Origin: Sphingomonas sp. TREG-RG-20F-R18-01
GTDB lineage: Bacteria > Pseudomonadota > Alphaproteobacteria > Sphingomonadales > Sphingomonadaceae
Direction of reading: 5' to 3'
Length of the DNA stretch: 64,000 nucleotides
Assembly: GCF_022662475.1 (NCBI RefSeq)
Contig: NZ_JAKNQQ010000010.1
Location: 1 to 64,000, forward strand
Position numbers and translations under genes: made by a program. The notes under the pieces are model-generated. The model was not told where the DNA came from. It worked only from the letters and a program-made list of their open reading frames with translations, and did not search any database. Shown here in pieces: positions 46,473 to 55,904 of this stretch; position 1 is the stretch's first letter; each line of letters opens with the position of its first letter.

Positions 46473-47630
46473 ATGACGCGCGACTTCGACATCATCGTAT
46501 TCGGGGCAACGGGGTTCACGGGTCGCCTGGTTGCCGAATATCTCCTCGGCAGCGGCGCCCGGCGCTGGGCGATGGCGGGCCGATCGCTCACCAAGCTGGA
46601 ACAGGTGCGCGACCTGATCGGTGCCCCGGCAGATACGCCGCTCGTCACCGCCAACGCCGACGATCCCGCCGCCCTCCGCGCGCTGTGCCGGCGCACCACC
46701 GTCGTGCTGACCACGGTCGGCCCGTACCAACTGTACGGCAGCGATCTGGTCGCCGCCTGTGCCGAAACCGGGACCGCCTATGTCGATCTCTGCGGAGAAC
46801 CGGCATGGATGCGCCACATGATCGACGCGCATCACGAGACGGCAACGGCCTCGGGCGCACGGATCGTGTTCAGCTGCGGCTTCGATTCCATTCCGTTCGA
46901 CCTGGGCGTGCTGACGCTCCAGGAGGCTGCCCGGACCAAGTTCGGCCATCCGCTACCGCGGGTGAAGGGGCGGGTCCGCAAGATGCAGGGCGGCTTCTCC
47001 GGTGGGACCGCCGCCAGTCTCAAGGCGACCCTCGCCGCGGCGGCGAAGGATCCCTCGCTGCTCGGTCTGCTGGTCGATCCGTTCGCGCTGACACCGGGGT
47101 TCCAGGGGCCGAGCCAGCCGCGCGGCTTGCTGCCCGAATATGACAAGACTATCGAGGCGTGGGTCGCGCCGTTCATCATGGCGCCGATCAACACCAAGAA
47201 CGTCCACCGCACCAATTTCCTGCTCGGCGATGCCTATGGCCCCGGCTTCGTCTATGACGAAATGATGGTGGCGCCGGGGCTCGGCGACATGGGCAAGGCG
47301 GCGGCCGAGGCGATCGCCCGGATCAATCCGCTCGCGAGCGACAAGGGTCCGAAGCCTGGCGAGGGGCCAAGTCGGGAAGAGCGCGACGCGGGTTTCTACG
47401 ATTTGCTGTTCATCGGGGAAGGCCCGGGGGGCGAACGGATCGACTGCGTCGTCACCGGCGACAAGGATCCGGGCTATGGATCGACCAGCAAGATGATCGC
47501 AGAGACCGCGCTCTGCCTGGTGGAAGAGGCGGGCGGCGCTGGCGGCATCTGGACGCCGGGCGCGTTGCTGGGGCGCGGTCTCGCGGACCGGCTGCAGGCC
47601 CGGGCCGGGCTTGTCTTCCGGGTGGGGTGA
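46473..47630 (+). CDS. Saccharopine-dehydrogenase-like / trans-acting enoyl-reductase family protein
   Basis: The 385-residue protein has an N-terminal Rossmann domain with IIVFGATGFTGRLVAEYLL, RWAMAGRSLTKLEQVRDLIG and TVGPYQLYGSDLVAACAETG, then YVDLCGEPAWMR and the VFSCGFDSIPFDLGVLTL region. It belongs with the saccharopine dehydrogenase NADP-binding family and enoyl reductases that act on polyketide or fatty acyl substrates; the precise substrate is unknown. GGAG precedes the ATG. It follows the ABC exporter by 95 bases and may share its transcript. Confidence 0.88.
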   Translation: MTRDFDIIVFGATGFTGRLVAEYLLGSGARRWAMAGRSLTKLEQVRDLIGAPADTPLVTANADDPAALRALCRRTTVVLTTVGPYQLYGSDLVAACAETGTAYVDLCGEPAWMRHMIDAHHETATASGARIVFSCGFDSIPFDLGVLTLQEAARTKFGHPLPRVKGRVRKMQGGFSGGTAASLKATLAAAAKDPSLLGLLVDPFALTPGFQGPSQPRGLLPEYDKTIEAWVAPFIMAPINTKNVHRTNFLLGDAYGPGFVYDEMMVAPGLGDMGKAAAEAIARINPLASDKGPKPGEGPSREERDAGFYDLLFIGEGPGGERIDCVVTGDKDPGYGSTSKMIAETALCLVEEAGGAGGIWTPGALLGRGLADRLQARAGLVFRVG

Positions 47631-47639
47631 TCGCAAGGG

Positions 47640-47789
47640 GGCTGCTACCAGGGACAAGGCCCGCCCGGGCGGACGCACCGCGATCCCTACGACCGGAAAC
47701 AGGACGTAGAATCGCTCCTCAACGCCGAGTGTCCAGGTGTGGAGGAAGGGAATGGTGAAATGTTCATCCCCGGGCACGATAGCGGACAA
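47640..47789 (-). pseudogene. Fragment of an acyltransferase-3 gene
   Basis: On the minus strand, this frame encodes FTIPFLHTWTLGVEERFYVL, then FPVV, the most conserved motif of AT3 acyltransferases (normally HTWSLAVEEQFY followed by LLFP). The frame is closed by a TGA just upstream and the downstream part runs antisense into the preceding gene, so only a fragment remains. No intact acyltransferase is adjacent; the rest of the 434-base gap 47631-48064 holds no convincing gene. Confidence 0.55.
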
Positions 47790-48064
47790 GACTTGGCTGC
47801 GACTCAGCTACCCAGCGCATGTCCGTCATTAGTATTGCCCCCAGCAAGATTTGCTTCGCAAACCGGCTGGCCTTTCCTTGATTCTTACTGGGATGTCCAT
47901 GCAGGAATACGGGGCGAGCGGATCAGCCTCGCGGACCTCGGCACGGCGCGTTCTCAGCGCGTCCATCCGGCGGCAGAGTGTCATCCATGGCGCGGGCTAA
48001 GCCGCGGTAGCCCTGTCCGTGCGGCGTTGGCCGCCCACGGCATGCGAAATGCGCCGGGCGAGGA

Positions 48065-49072
48065 TCAGTCCGCCGACGGCAAGATCGGTCGCAGGTCGCC
48101 GGACACCATCGCCCGCCCCTTCCCCAGCGATTTTGCGTTGTACAGCGACAGGTCGGCACGACGCAGGATATCGCTGCGCGACGTAATGCCCTGATCGAGC
48201 ACGCACGCCCCGATGGTCGCACGCACCACGATCGCCCCCGCCGCGCCGGTCACCGGAAACGTCAGCGCGGTCAGCAACGTCGCCAGCAACGCCCGTAGCC
48301 GCCCCAACGCGTCTCGATCCGTGATCGCGAGCACGAACTCGTCACCGCCCGGGCGCGCGACAAAGCCGATGCGATCGGCATGGCTCGCGAGGATGTCGGC
48401 GGTGCGCTGCAGCACCTGGTCTCCCGCCTGGTGTCCGTACGTGTCGTTGACCCGTTTGAAATTATCGAGGTCGAGCAGAACGACGGCAAGCCCGTCCTCG
48501 GTCGAACGGTTTTCGAAACGCTCGTTCAGGAAACGATTGAGCGCGGCGCGATTGGCAATACCAGTGAGATCGTCGATCAGCGCGCTCCGCTCCAGGGCAC
48601 GCTCGATTTCATATTGCGCCGTGACGTCCTGGCACACTCCGACCAGGCATCGGGCTTCGCCGTCCGGCCCGTCCACTTCCCCGACGTTGCGAAAGCGCCG
48701 TCGCCGTCCGTCCTCCGTAATGATGTCGGTTTCGACCTCATAGGGCTGCCCCGTTTCGATCGCGCGGTCGATCGCCTGCATCAACACCATGCGGTCGTTG
48801 AACGGATAGAAGTTCAGGAACCTGTCCCACGTCGGCATCGCGGCCGCCGGATCGACGCCAAACACGATCCGCGCTTGCCGGGTCCACTCCATCTCGGCGG
48901 TCGCGAGATCCAGCCGCCAGGACCCGATGTCGGCCAACCGCTCCACCAGGTCGAAATGGCGAAGCCAGCGGGCTTGCACGACATCCCGCCGGGCGGGCGC
49001 GAGCCGCTTTTTCGGGTGTCGCATCAGCACGATGCGGTCGTCCCCGGACATCGCCCTGCGGGCTGCCGACAC
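48065..49072 (-). CDS. PAS-GGDEF diguanylate cyclase
   Basis: The 335-residue protein has a PAS domain (about 35-160; IGSWRLDLATAEMEWTRQAR, EDGRRRRFRNVGEVD) and a GGDEF domain (about 165-330) with DDLTGIANRAALNRFL and the active-site RPGGDEFVL. It makes cyclic di-GMP in response to a PAS-sensed signal. No RxxD product-inhibition site is seen at the usual place upstream of GGDEF. The GTG at 49072 has a good GAGGA sequence; ATG at 49051 is the other choice. Cytosolic. Confidence 0.9.
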   Translation of the reverse strand: MSAARRAMSGDDRIVLMRHPKKRLAPARRDVVQARWLRHFDLVERLADIGSWRLDLATAEMEWTRQARIVFGVDPAAAMPTWDRFLNFYPFNDRMVLMQAIDRAIETGQPYEVETDIITEDGRRRRFRNVGEVDGPDGEARCLVGVCQDVTAQYEIERALERSALIDDLTGIANRAALNRFLNERFENRSTEDGLAVVLLDLDNFKRVNDTYGHQAGDQVLQRTADILASHADRIGFVARPGGDEFVLAITDRDALGRLRALLATLLTALTFPVTGAAGAIVVRATIGACVLDQGITSRSDILRRADLSLYNAKSLGKGRAMVSGDLRPILPSAD

Positions 49073-49208
49073 GTGATCGTCCTCGTTTCACGGCTTCACA
49101 GCCAATGGTCATGACCCATTATAGACGTGTCCGGACGCTGACCGCGGTTCGGCGAGGGATTCCGCGCCGCGACCCGACGCCGACCCGGCATCGCGTCGCG
49201 CCGGCGGG

Positions 49209-51611
49209 CTAGCGTTTCTTCCCCTGATGGCGAATGTTTGCAGGCCGACCCCGCCGTTTGAGCACGCGGGGCGCGGGCTTGCCAGCGCCCCTGCCGCGCT
49301 CGGGCCGGTCGGGCGAAGCGCCCCGCCCCTCGACCATCTCGAAGCGGAGCGCCCCGGACACCGGATTCGCCTCGGCCAGGCGAAGCGGGAGTTTCTGCCC
49401 ACTGGCATAGACCGTCCCGCTCTGTTCGCCGGTGAGCGTGCGCGCCGCCTCGTCAAACCGGAAATATTCGCCCCCGATATCGCGCACGGGCATCAAGCCG
49501 TCGCCCCCGATGCCATCGACGGTCGCGAAGAACCCGAAGTTGGTGACACCGGTGATCCGCGTCTCGAGCACCTCGCCGACCTTCTCCGCCAGGAACGCGG
49601 CGACATAGCGGTCGATCGTATCGCGCTCGGCCTCCATCGCGCGGCGTTCGAATTGCGAGATCGACTGGCCGATGCGGTCCATGCCCGCGGCCTCGCCTTC
49701 GGTCAGGCCGCCCGCGCCGAGCGTGTACGCGGCAACCAGCGAACGATGGACGAGCAGATCGGCATAGCGCCGGATCGGCGAGGTGAAATGCCCGTAGCTC
49801 CCGAGCGCCAGCCCGAAATGGCCGAGGTTGGCCGGGGCATAATAGGCCTGCGTCTGGGTCCGCAGCACCTGTTCCATGATCTGCGGCCGCACGTCTTCAT
49901 CGACGACCTTGGCGAGGATGTGGTTGAACGTGCGCGGCTGGATCACCTGGCCGAGCGCGAAATCGATCCCGAAGGTCTTGAGATAGTCCTTGAGCGCGAC
50001 GATCTTCTCGCGGCTCGGCTGTTCGTGGACGCGGTACATGACCGGCGCCTTCTTCGCCTCGAGCGCCTTGGCGGCCGCGACGTTGGCGGCGATCATGTAA
50101 TCCTCGATCAGCTTGTGCGCGTCGAGCCGTTCGCGTGGGCTCACCGAGAGGATCCGGCCTTTCTCGTCGAGCACGACGCGGCGTTCGGGGAGATCGAGAT
50201 CGAGCGGCGCCCGCGCCTCGCGCGCCGTGTTGAGCGCGCGCCAGCACTCCCACAGGGGAAGAAGCGCCGCGAGGATGGGATCAACGCCAAAACCGTCCCG
50301 TAGCCCCTCCCCTTCAGGGGAGGGGTTGGGGTGGGGCAGTCCAGCAGACACATCGTCGGCGGCAGGCACGGCCCCACCCCCAACCCCGCCCCTGACGGGG
50401 AGGGGTTTTTGGGTGTCCCCAACCCCGCCCGCAGAGGGCTGGGCGTTGTGCGCATCCACCATCGCCTGCGCATCCTCATACGCCAGGTTGGCCGCGATCC
50501 GCACCACCGCGCGGGTAAAGTGAAAGCTCTTGAGCGTGCCGTCCTTGCCGATCCGCAGATGGCAGGCCAACGCCGCGCGATCGACGCCCTCTTTCAGCGA
50601 GCACATTTCCGCCGACAGGCTCTCGGGCAGCATCGGCACGACGCGATCCGGGAAATAGACGCTGTTGCCGCGTCGGCGCGCCTCGCGATCGAGCGCCGAG
50701 CCGGGGCGAACGTAGAAGGACACGTCGGCGATCGCGACGATCGCCTTCCAGCCGCCGGCGTTGCCGGGATCGTCGTCCGGCGCCGCCCACACCGCATCGT
50801 CATGGTCGCGCGCATCCGCCGGATCGATCGCGACGATCGGCAGGGCGCGCAGGTCCTCGCGATCCGCGCCGAGCGGCTGCGCGGCGACGCGAACGGCTTC
50901 CTCGAGCGTCTCCGTCGAGAACACGTCCGGGATGCCGAGCTTGTGGATCGCGATCAGCGAAAAGCTCCGCGGGGCGAACGGATCGCCCAGCACCTGGGTC
51001 ACCCGCACGGTGATGCGGGGCGGCCGCCCGGCCCGTTCGGCAAGGACGAGATCGCCCGCCTGCGCGCCGCCTGCATCCGACACCGCGAATTCGTGGCGCT
51101 CCTTCTTTTCGACGCCTTGCAGCCACATGCCGCCGGGTTCCTGCCGCAGCACGCCGAGCACGAGGTCCTCGCCGCGCGGCAAGGTCTTCATGGGATGCGC
51201 GATCCAGCCCTGCCCCGCCTCCTCGGTGCGGGCCAGCACGCGGTCCCCGACGCCGAGCGCGCCGCGCTTGCGCTCGCGGACCCGCAGCTTCGGCGCGGGT
51301 GTATCGGCTTCCCACCGCTCGGGCACGGCCCAGACATTGCCGCCGTCATCGGCATCGACGATGCGCAAGACGGTCACCTTCGGCACGCCACCCATCTTGT
51401 GGAACGCACGGCCGGGGGCGCTGTCGATCAGGCCTTCGTCGGCCATGTCCTTGAGCAACGCCTTGAGCAGGATCTTGTCCTGCGCGGTCAGGCCGAAGGC
51501 ACGCGCGATCTCGCGCTTGCCCGCGGGCGTGTCCGATGTCGCGATGAAATCGAGGATCTGTTCAGGGGTCGGAAGACCCTTGGTCGTGCTGCTAGGGGTA
51601 CGCTTAGGCAT
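49209..51611 (-). CDS. rnr: Exoribonuclease R with an in-frame palindromic element inserted
   Basis: RNase R degrades structured RNA 3' to 5'. The 800-residue product has N-terminal helix-turn-helix and cold-shock-like domains, the RNB catalytic domain (about 255-570; PADARDHDDAVWA with the metal-binding Asp residues, EPSREKIVALKDYLKTFG, SYGHFTSPIRRYADLLVHRS), a C-terminal S1 domain and a basic tail. Residues about 402-437 are the translation of a family D palindrome (50302-50410), inserted without breaking the frame between LAYEDAQAMVDAHNA and ILAALLPLWECWRAL. The start at 51611 is chosen over the longer frame. Confidence 0.95.
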   Translation of the reverse strand: MPKRTPSSTTKGLPTPEQILDFIATSDTPAGKREIARAFGLTAQDKILLKALLKDMADEGLIDSAPGRAFHKMGGVPKVTVLRIVDADDGGNVWAVPERWEADTPAPKLRVRERKRGALGVGDRVLARTEEAGQGWIAHPMKTLPRGEDLVLGVLRQEPGGMWLQGVEKKERHEFAVSDAGGAQAGDLVLAERAGRPPRITVRVTQVLGDPFAPRSFSLIAIHKLGIPDVFSTETLEEAVRVAAQPLGADREDLRALPIVAIDPADARDHDDAVWAAPDDDPGNAGGWKAIVAIADVSFYVRPGSALDREARRRGNSVYFPDRVVPMLPESLSAEMCSLKEGVDRAALACHLRIGKDGTLKSFHFTRAVVRIAANLAYEDAQAMVDAHNAQPSAGGVGDTQKPLPVRGGVGGGAVPAADDVSAGLPHPNPSPEGEGLRDGFGVDPILAALLPLWECWRALNTAREARAPLDLDLPERRVVLDEKGRILSVSPRERLDAHKLIEDYMIAANVAAAKALEAKKAPVMYRVHEQPSREKIVALKDYLKTFGIDFALGQVIQPRTFNHILAKVVDEDVRPQIMEQVLRTQTQAYYAPANLGHFGLALGSYGHFTSPIRRYADLLVHRSLVAAYTLGAGGLTEGEAAGMDRIGQSISQFERRAMEAERDTIDRYVAAFLAEKVGEVLETRITGVTNFGFFATVDGIGGDGLMPVRDIGGEYFRFDEAARTLTGEQSGTVYASGQKLPLRLAEANPVSGALRFEMVEGRGASPDRPERGRGAGKPAPRVLKRRGRPANIRHQGKKR
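50302..50410. repeat. Dispersed palindromic element, family D, copy 3, inside rnr
   Basis: AGCCCCTCCCCTTCAGGGGA at one end and TGACGGGGAGGGG at the other, with inner GGTTGGGGTGGGG / CCCCACCCCCAACC arms, match the intergenic copies at 40810-40926 and 5880-5984. Its length is a multiple of three in effect, and its reading frame in this orientation has no stop, so RNase R stays open. This resembles coding-region palindromic elements known from Rickettsia. Confidence 0.85.
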
Positions 51612-51651
51612 CGCTCGACCATAGGGCAGCGGACGGGTGATGCCATCCATG

Positions 51652-51690
51652 AAAAAGCCGCTACCCGGGGCTTACGCCAGGCAGCGGCTT
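51652..51690 (-). terminator. Intrinsic terminator of the large TonB-receptor gene
   Basis: On the minus strand AAGCCGCTGCC pairs with GGTAGCGGCTT around a GC-rich loop, ending in TTTTT. It follows the receptor stop by about 45 bases and separates it from rnr. Confidence 0.85.
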
Positions 51691-51733
51691 GAGGTGGGCG
51701 AAATACTGTCGCCGGAAACGTCGCGTTACGCGA

Positions 51734-54511
51734 TCAGAACTTGCCCCGCAGCGTCACGCCATAGGTGCGTGGCTCGGCCAGATATTGCGAGAAGATCTGG
51801 CGGCCGCCGGGATATTGCGGATCGACGAACGGCGCGCTGGTCGTTCCCGCCTGGAAGGGCGAGTTGAACGCGACCTGCGTGTAGTTCTTGTTGAAGATGT
51901 TCTGGCCCCACAGCTCGATCGCCCAGCGCTGGTCGCGACCACGGATGCCGACGCGCGCGTTGAACACCGCGAAACTGTCCTGCGCCTTCTGCGGGAACAG
52001 GTCGGAACCGGTGTTATAGTCGCCCGACAGGCGGCTATCGATGTAGAACAGCGCCGACAGTCCGTTGCTGCCAAGGCTCGGCGTCCAGGCGACCGAGCTG
52101 GTCACCACGACTTCGGGTGCGTTCGACAGGTTCTTGCCCGGCAGCACGCGCAAGGCCGGGTCGAGCGGCGCGCCGCTGCTGTTGCCGACCAGATTGTTGC
52201 GATACTTCGTCGACTGGTAAGTGAAGCCCAGATTGACGCGGAAATCGCGCATCGGGACCAGCGCCGCCTCGAGCTCGACACCCTGCGACAGGACACCGTA
52301 CCCTACGCTGCCACTGGAACACTGACCCGTGGCTGCGCTGAGATCCCGATCCCCGCCGTTGAGGCTGCTGGTGCACCCGTTAATGTTCTGTACCAGGAAC
52401 ACCGTGCCGTTGAACGTGTTCAGCTGGAAATTGCTGAATTCCTGACGGAACGCCGCCGCCGACAGCGTGAACGGACCGGTCCCGTATTTCGCGCCGACTT
52501 CGTAGGACGTCACCGTCTCGGGATCGAACTGCAGGTTGTTGACCAGCGCCTGGGCACCACCCACCGCGGCGAACGTCGTCGTCGGGACGCCGTTGAACAG
52601 CTGGATCGGGTTCTTGAGCGCCGACCGATCGAGGTTGAAGCCGCCCGCTTTGTAGCCGCGCGAATAGCTGCCGTAGAGCAACATGTGGTCGAACGGCCGC
52701 CACGACAGGATGCCCGTGCCGCTGAACCGGTCCTCGTGACGCTTGCTGTTGATCGACACGCCGTTCAGCTCGGCGGTGGAATTGCCTTGGCACGACAGGC
52801 CGATCAGGCCACCGGCCACGGCGGCCAGCCCGGCGTTGCTGAGGAACGGCGTCAGCGCGGCCTCATTGGCGACGCACGCCGTATTGTCATTGCCGAAGGT
52901 CGCCGCGAACTTCTTGGTTTCGTTGGTGTAGCGTACCCCGAGCGTGACATCGAGCCGGTCGGTCAGGTGAAAGATGTTGTGCGTGAAGATCGCGAAATTG
53001 CGGCTGTTCTGGGTATAGCGGTCGAGCGTCGAGCCCTTGTCGTTGATGCTGTCGAGCCGGTCGAACGCCGCATAGATCAGCGGCGACGCGGCGCCGAACG
53101 CCAGCGGGCGCGCGCCAAGGCAACCGGGCGACGTCGGCGAATACAGCGCCGCCAAGCCCCCGCCGGAAACGATCCGGCAGGTCGCGAAGCGCCCATATTG
53201 GCTGCCGAACCGCAAATTGTCGGTCACGGTCAGGTCTTCGTTCGCGAAATAGCCGCCGACCAGCCAGTCGAGCTTGTTGTCGAACAGATTGCCCTGCAGG
53301 CGCAATTCCTGCGTGAAGGTCTTGAACTGGCGCAGCGAACCGCCGTTGGCGGCACGGTACAGGATGTCCACCGAGCTATAGTCGGTGTCCGATCCCTGAT
53401 CGCTCTTATATTCGCGATACGCCGTGATCGACGTCAGGTTGATCCCGCCGAGACGCCAGTCGATCTGGCCCGAGATCCCCTTGTCGGTCGTGATGCCGGC
53501 GAAACTGCGCCCGGGGCTGACGCTCACGTTGCGGTCGTATCCCGCGTTGGTCAGCTTGGCGAGCGGCTGGCCCAGATCGCGCAGCACGTTGATGATGTTG
53601 TTGCCGTTTGCGTTCGTCGGCGACAGCGGCGTCTGCGGGTTGTTCAGATTGCCGACGAACTGGTTGACCGAATTGTCGACGTAGATCGCGGCGCAGCACT
53701 TCTCGTTGCGATGCGTATAGTCGCCGATCAGCCGCAGCGAGAAATCCGCGCTGGGTTGATACAGGATCTGCCCGCGGATGAAGTAGCGGTCGCGGTTGTT
53801 GATGTCGGTCTTGTTGGTGGTGTCGTAATAGAAGCCGTCGCGCTTGACATATACCGCGTCGAGCCGGGCGGCGATCGTCTGCGTCAGCGGCACGTTGACC
53901 GCGCCCGCCAGACGATAATAATTGTAGTTGCCGTAGGTCGCCTCGCCGTTCGCGCCGAAGGTGAAGCTCGGCTTCTTCGAAAAGACGTTGATCACGCCCG
54001 CGGATGCATTGCGGCCGCCCAGCGTTCCCTGTGGTCCCCGCAACACTTCGACCCGGTCGATCTCGCCGAGTTCGTTGAGCCCGATGCCCGCGCGCGACCG
54101 ATACACGCCGTCGACGAAAACCGCGACCGAGCTTTCCAGCCCGGGGTTGTCACCGACCGTACCGATGCCGCGAATACGGGGCGAACCGTTCGCTTCCGAT
54201 CCGGTGGAGGACACCAGCAGCGACGGGGCGAGCTGGCTCAGCTGGCGGATGTCGTTGGCGCCCGAGTTGGCGAGCGAGGCCGAGGACACGGCGGACACCG
54301 CGACCGGGACATTGGCGAGCAGCTGCGAACGGCCCTGCGCGGTGACGATGATGTCCTGACCGGCGTCGTCCTGGCTGCCGCCGGTGTCTGCCGCCGGGGC
54401 TGGCGAAGGCGTTTGGGCTGGTGGGGTCGCTTGCTGGGCAAGAACGGGGTTAGCCGTACCGATTGCCAGAGCCGAAAGCGCACACGCCACCAAATACCGC
54501 TTGTTGGGCAT
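51734..54511 (-). CDS. TonB-dependent receptor, sphingomonad large type
   Basis: The 925-residue receptor has a signal peptide (MPNKRYLVACALSALAIGTA, cleaved after VLAQ), a Pro/Gln-rich linker, a plug (about 50-165; IIVTAQGRSQLLANVPVAVS, RIRGIGTVGDNPGLESSVAV, VEVLRGPQGTLGGRNASAGV) and a barrel ending RTYGVTLRGKF with terminal Phe. The cysteine pairs in extracellular loops (KCCAAI, TCRIVS) are common in this group. A GGAGAG sequence precedes the ATG. Its own terminator and promoter region make it a single unit; the neighbouring acyl-CoA genes hint at a lipid or terpenoid substrate, without proof. Confidence 0.93.
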   Translation of the reverse strand: MPNKRYLVACALSALAIGTANPVLAQQATPPAQTPSPAPAADTGGSQDDAGQDIIVTAQGRSQLLANVPVAVSAVSSASLANSGANDIRQLSQLAPSLLVSSTGSEANGSPRIRGIGTVGDNPGLESSVAVFVDGVYRSRAGIGLNELGEIDRVEVLRGPQGTLGGRNASAGVINVFSKKPSFTFGANGEATYGNYNYYRLAGAVNVPLTQTIAARLDAVYVKRDGFYYDTTNKTDINNRDRYFIRGQILYQPSADFSLRLIGDYTHRNEKCCAAIYVDNSVNQFVGNLNNPQTPLSPTNANGNNIINVLRDLGQPLAKLTNAGYDRNVSVSPGRSFAGITTDKGISGQIDWRLGGINLTSITAYREYKSDQGSDTDYSSVDILYRAANGGSLRQFKTFTQELRLQGNLFDNKLDWLVGGYFANEDLTVTDNLRFGSQYGRFATCRIVSGGGLAALYSPTSPGCLGARPLAFGAASPLIYAAFDRLDSINDKGSTLDRYTQNSRNFAIFTHNIFHLTDRLDVTLGVRYTNETKKFAATFGNDNTACVANEAALTPFLSNAGLAAVAGGLIGLSCQGNSTAELNGVSINSKRHEDRFSGTGILSWRPFDHMLLYGSYSRGYKAGGFNLDRSALKNPIQLFNGVPTTTFAAVGGAQALVNNLQFDPETVTSYEVGAKYGTGPFTLSAAAFRQEFSNFQLNTFNGTVFLVQNINGCTSSLNGGDRDLSAATGQCSSGSVGYGVLSQGVELEAALVPMRDFRVNLGFTYQSTKYRNNLVGNSSGAPLDPALRVLPGKNLSNAPEVVVTSSVAWTPSLGSNGLSALFYIDSRLSGDYNTGSDLFPQKAQDSFAVFNARVGIRGRDQRWAIELWGQNIFNKNYTQVAFNSPFQAGTTSAPFVDPQYPGGRQIFSQYLAEPRTYGVTLRGKF

Positions 54512-54727
54512 CTTTATCTCTCCCCGGGCCGGAGCGCTGATCGGCTCCGTACCCTATCCTCGAATGCCCTGACAACAGACTCCCGTCAAGCATCGGATTC
54601 TGCTAATTGACGGAGCGTGACGTTGCTGTTGCACAAAAGACATAATGAGAATGCGCCCGGTGCGGCCAGAACGTATTTTCTAAACCATAGTGTCGAGGAT
54701 CCGTCGTCCAAACGGATGAGCCGTGGG

Positions 54728-55795
54728 TCAATAGCCGTTGAGCCGCGCGAACCGTTCGCGGTGGTAGGCGGCATTGCCCCACATCGATTCCAGCACGCGC
54801 GACCGCTTGATGTAGAAACCGGCGTCATAATCGTCGGTCATGCCGATGCCGCCGTGTAACTGGATCATCTCGCGACTCATCAGGTTGAGCGTGTCGCTCG
54901 CGATCGCCTTGGCGAGGCTCACCGACTGGTCGAGATCCGAGCGCCCGGCATCGATCGCTTCCAGCGCCCCTTCCACAGCCGATCGCATCAGCTCCAGTTC
55001 GGTGAACAGCTTCGCCATGCGGTGCTGGAGCGCCTGGAAGGTCGACAGTTGCTGTCCGAACTGGACCCGCGTCTTCAGGTAATCGTTGGTCGTGTGAAAC
55101 GCCTGCTCCGCCATGCCCAGCATTTCCGCGCACACGATCGCCGTCGCGCGGTCGACCACCTGTGCGGTCAGCGCCCGGTCGCCGAGCCGTTCAGCGGGTG
55201 CGTTGGTGAAGCGCACTTCGGCATGGCTGCGCGAATCCGCCATGGCGCGGGAATGGCGCGTCACCCCTTCGTCCCCCGAAACGAGGTACAACCCGTCGGT
55301 CGCGGCGACGACGAACAGCGTGGCGCTGTCGCCTTCTGCGACGAAGGCCTTGGTGCCCGTCAGCTTGCCGTCGACCACATGCGTGGCGATCGATGCCGGG
55401 TCGTGCGTTGGGCCTTCGTCGATCGCGAGCGTGGCAACCACCTCTCCCGCGGCGATCCGGGGCAACCATTCCGCCCGCGCGGACTCCGACCCGCCCAGCA
55501 CGATCGCGGTGGCGGCTGCCGCGCTGGCCGCGAGCGGCGACGCGGCGAGGTTGCGCCCGAGCTGTTCGAGCACGATCCCGAGCGACAGGTAGCCGAAGCC
55601 GGTCCCGCCGAACGCCTCGGGAATCACGATCCCGCCGAGCCCCATTTCCGCCAGCGCGGACCAGGCGGCCGGGTCGTATTTCTCGGCTGGCGCGGCGGCG
55701 CGCATCTTGCGGAAGGCGGAGACGGGCGATTCATTGTCCGCCCATTCGCGCACCATGTCGCGCAGCATCGTCTGTTCGTCGTTGAGTACGGCCAT
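54728..55795 (-). CDS. Acyl-CoA dehydrogenase, small/second subunit type
   Basis: The 355-residue protein is an FAD-dependent acyl-CoA dehydrogenase: EKYDPAAWSALAEMGLGGIV and PEAFGGTGFGYLSLGIVLEQ in the N-terminal domain, then VQFGQQLSTFQALQHRMAKL and IQLHGGIGMTDDYDAGFYIK in the C-terminal domain. The usual catalytic Glu region is changed, as in partner subunits of heterotetrameric enzymes. GGGGGA precedes the ATG. It follows a 405-residue dehydrogenase by 109 bases on the same strand; the pair probably forms one alpha2beta2 enzyme. Confidence 0.9.
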   Translation of the reverse strand: MAVLNDEQTMLRDMVREWADNESPVSAFRKMRAAAPAEKYDPAAWSALAEMGLGGIVIPEAFGGTGFGYLSLGIVLEQLGRNLAASPLAASAAAATAIVLGGSESARAEWLPRIAAGEVVATLAIDEGPTHDPASIATHVVDGKLTGTKAFVAEGDSATLFVVAATDGLYLVSGDEGVTRHSRAMADSRSHAEVRFTNAPAERLGDRALTAQVVDRATAIVCAEMLGMAEQAFHTTNDYLKTRVQFGQQLSTFQALQHRMAKLFTELELMRSAVEGALEAIDAGRSDLDQSVSLAKAIASDTLNLMSREMIQLHGGIGMTDDYDAGFYIKRSRVLESMWGNAAYHRERFARLNGY

Positions 55796-55904
55796 GTCGC
55801 TATCCCCCGATGATGTTGGCAAGAAAACGGGGGAGAATGGCTTCAGCCATCCTTCACCCCGCCCCTCTCCGGCGCGCCGCAGCGTCGCGGCCGCCTAACT
55901 GAAT

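Noticed and set aside
51689-54610. A 973-codon open frame opposite the large TonB receptor
   Set aside because: It is antisense to a receptor with signal peptide, plug and barrel; the opposite frame has no recognisable domain and an implausible composition.
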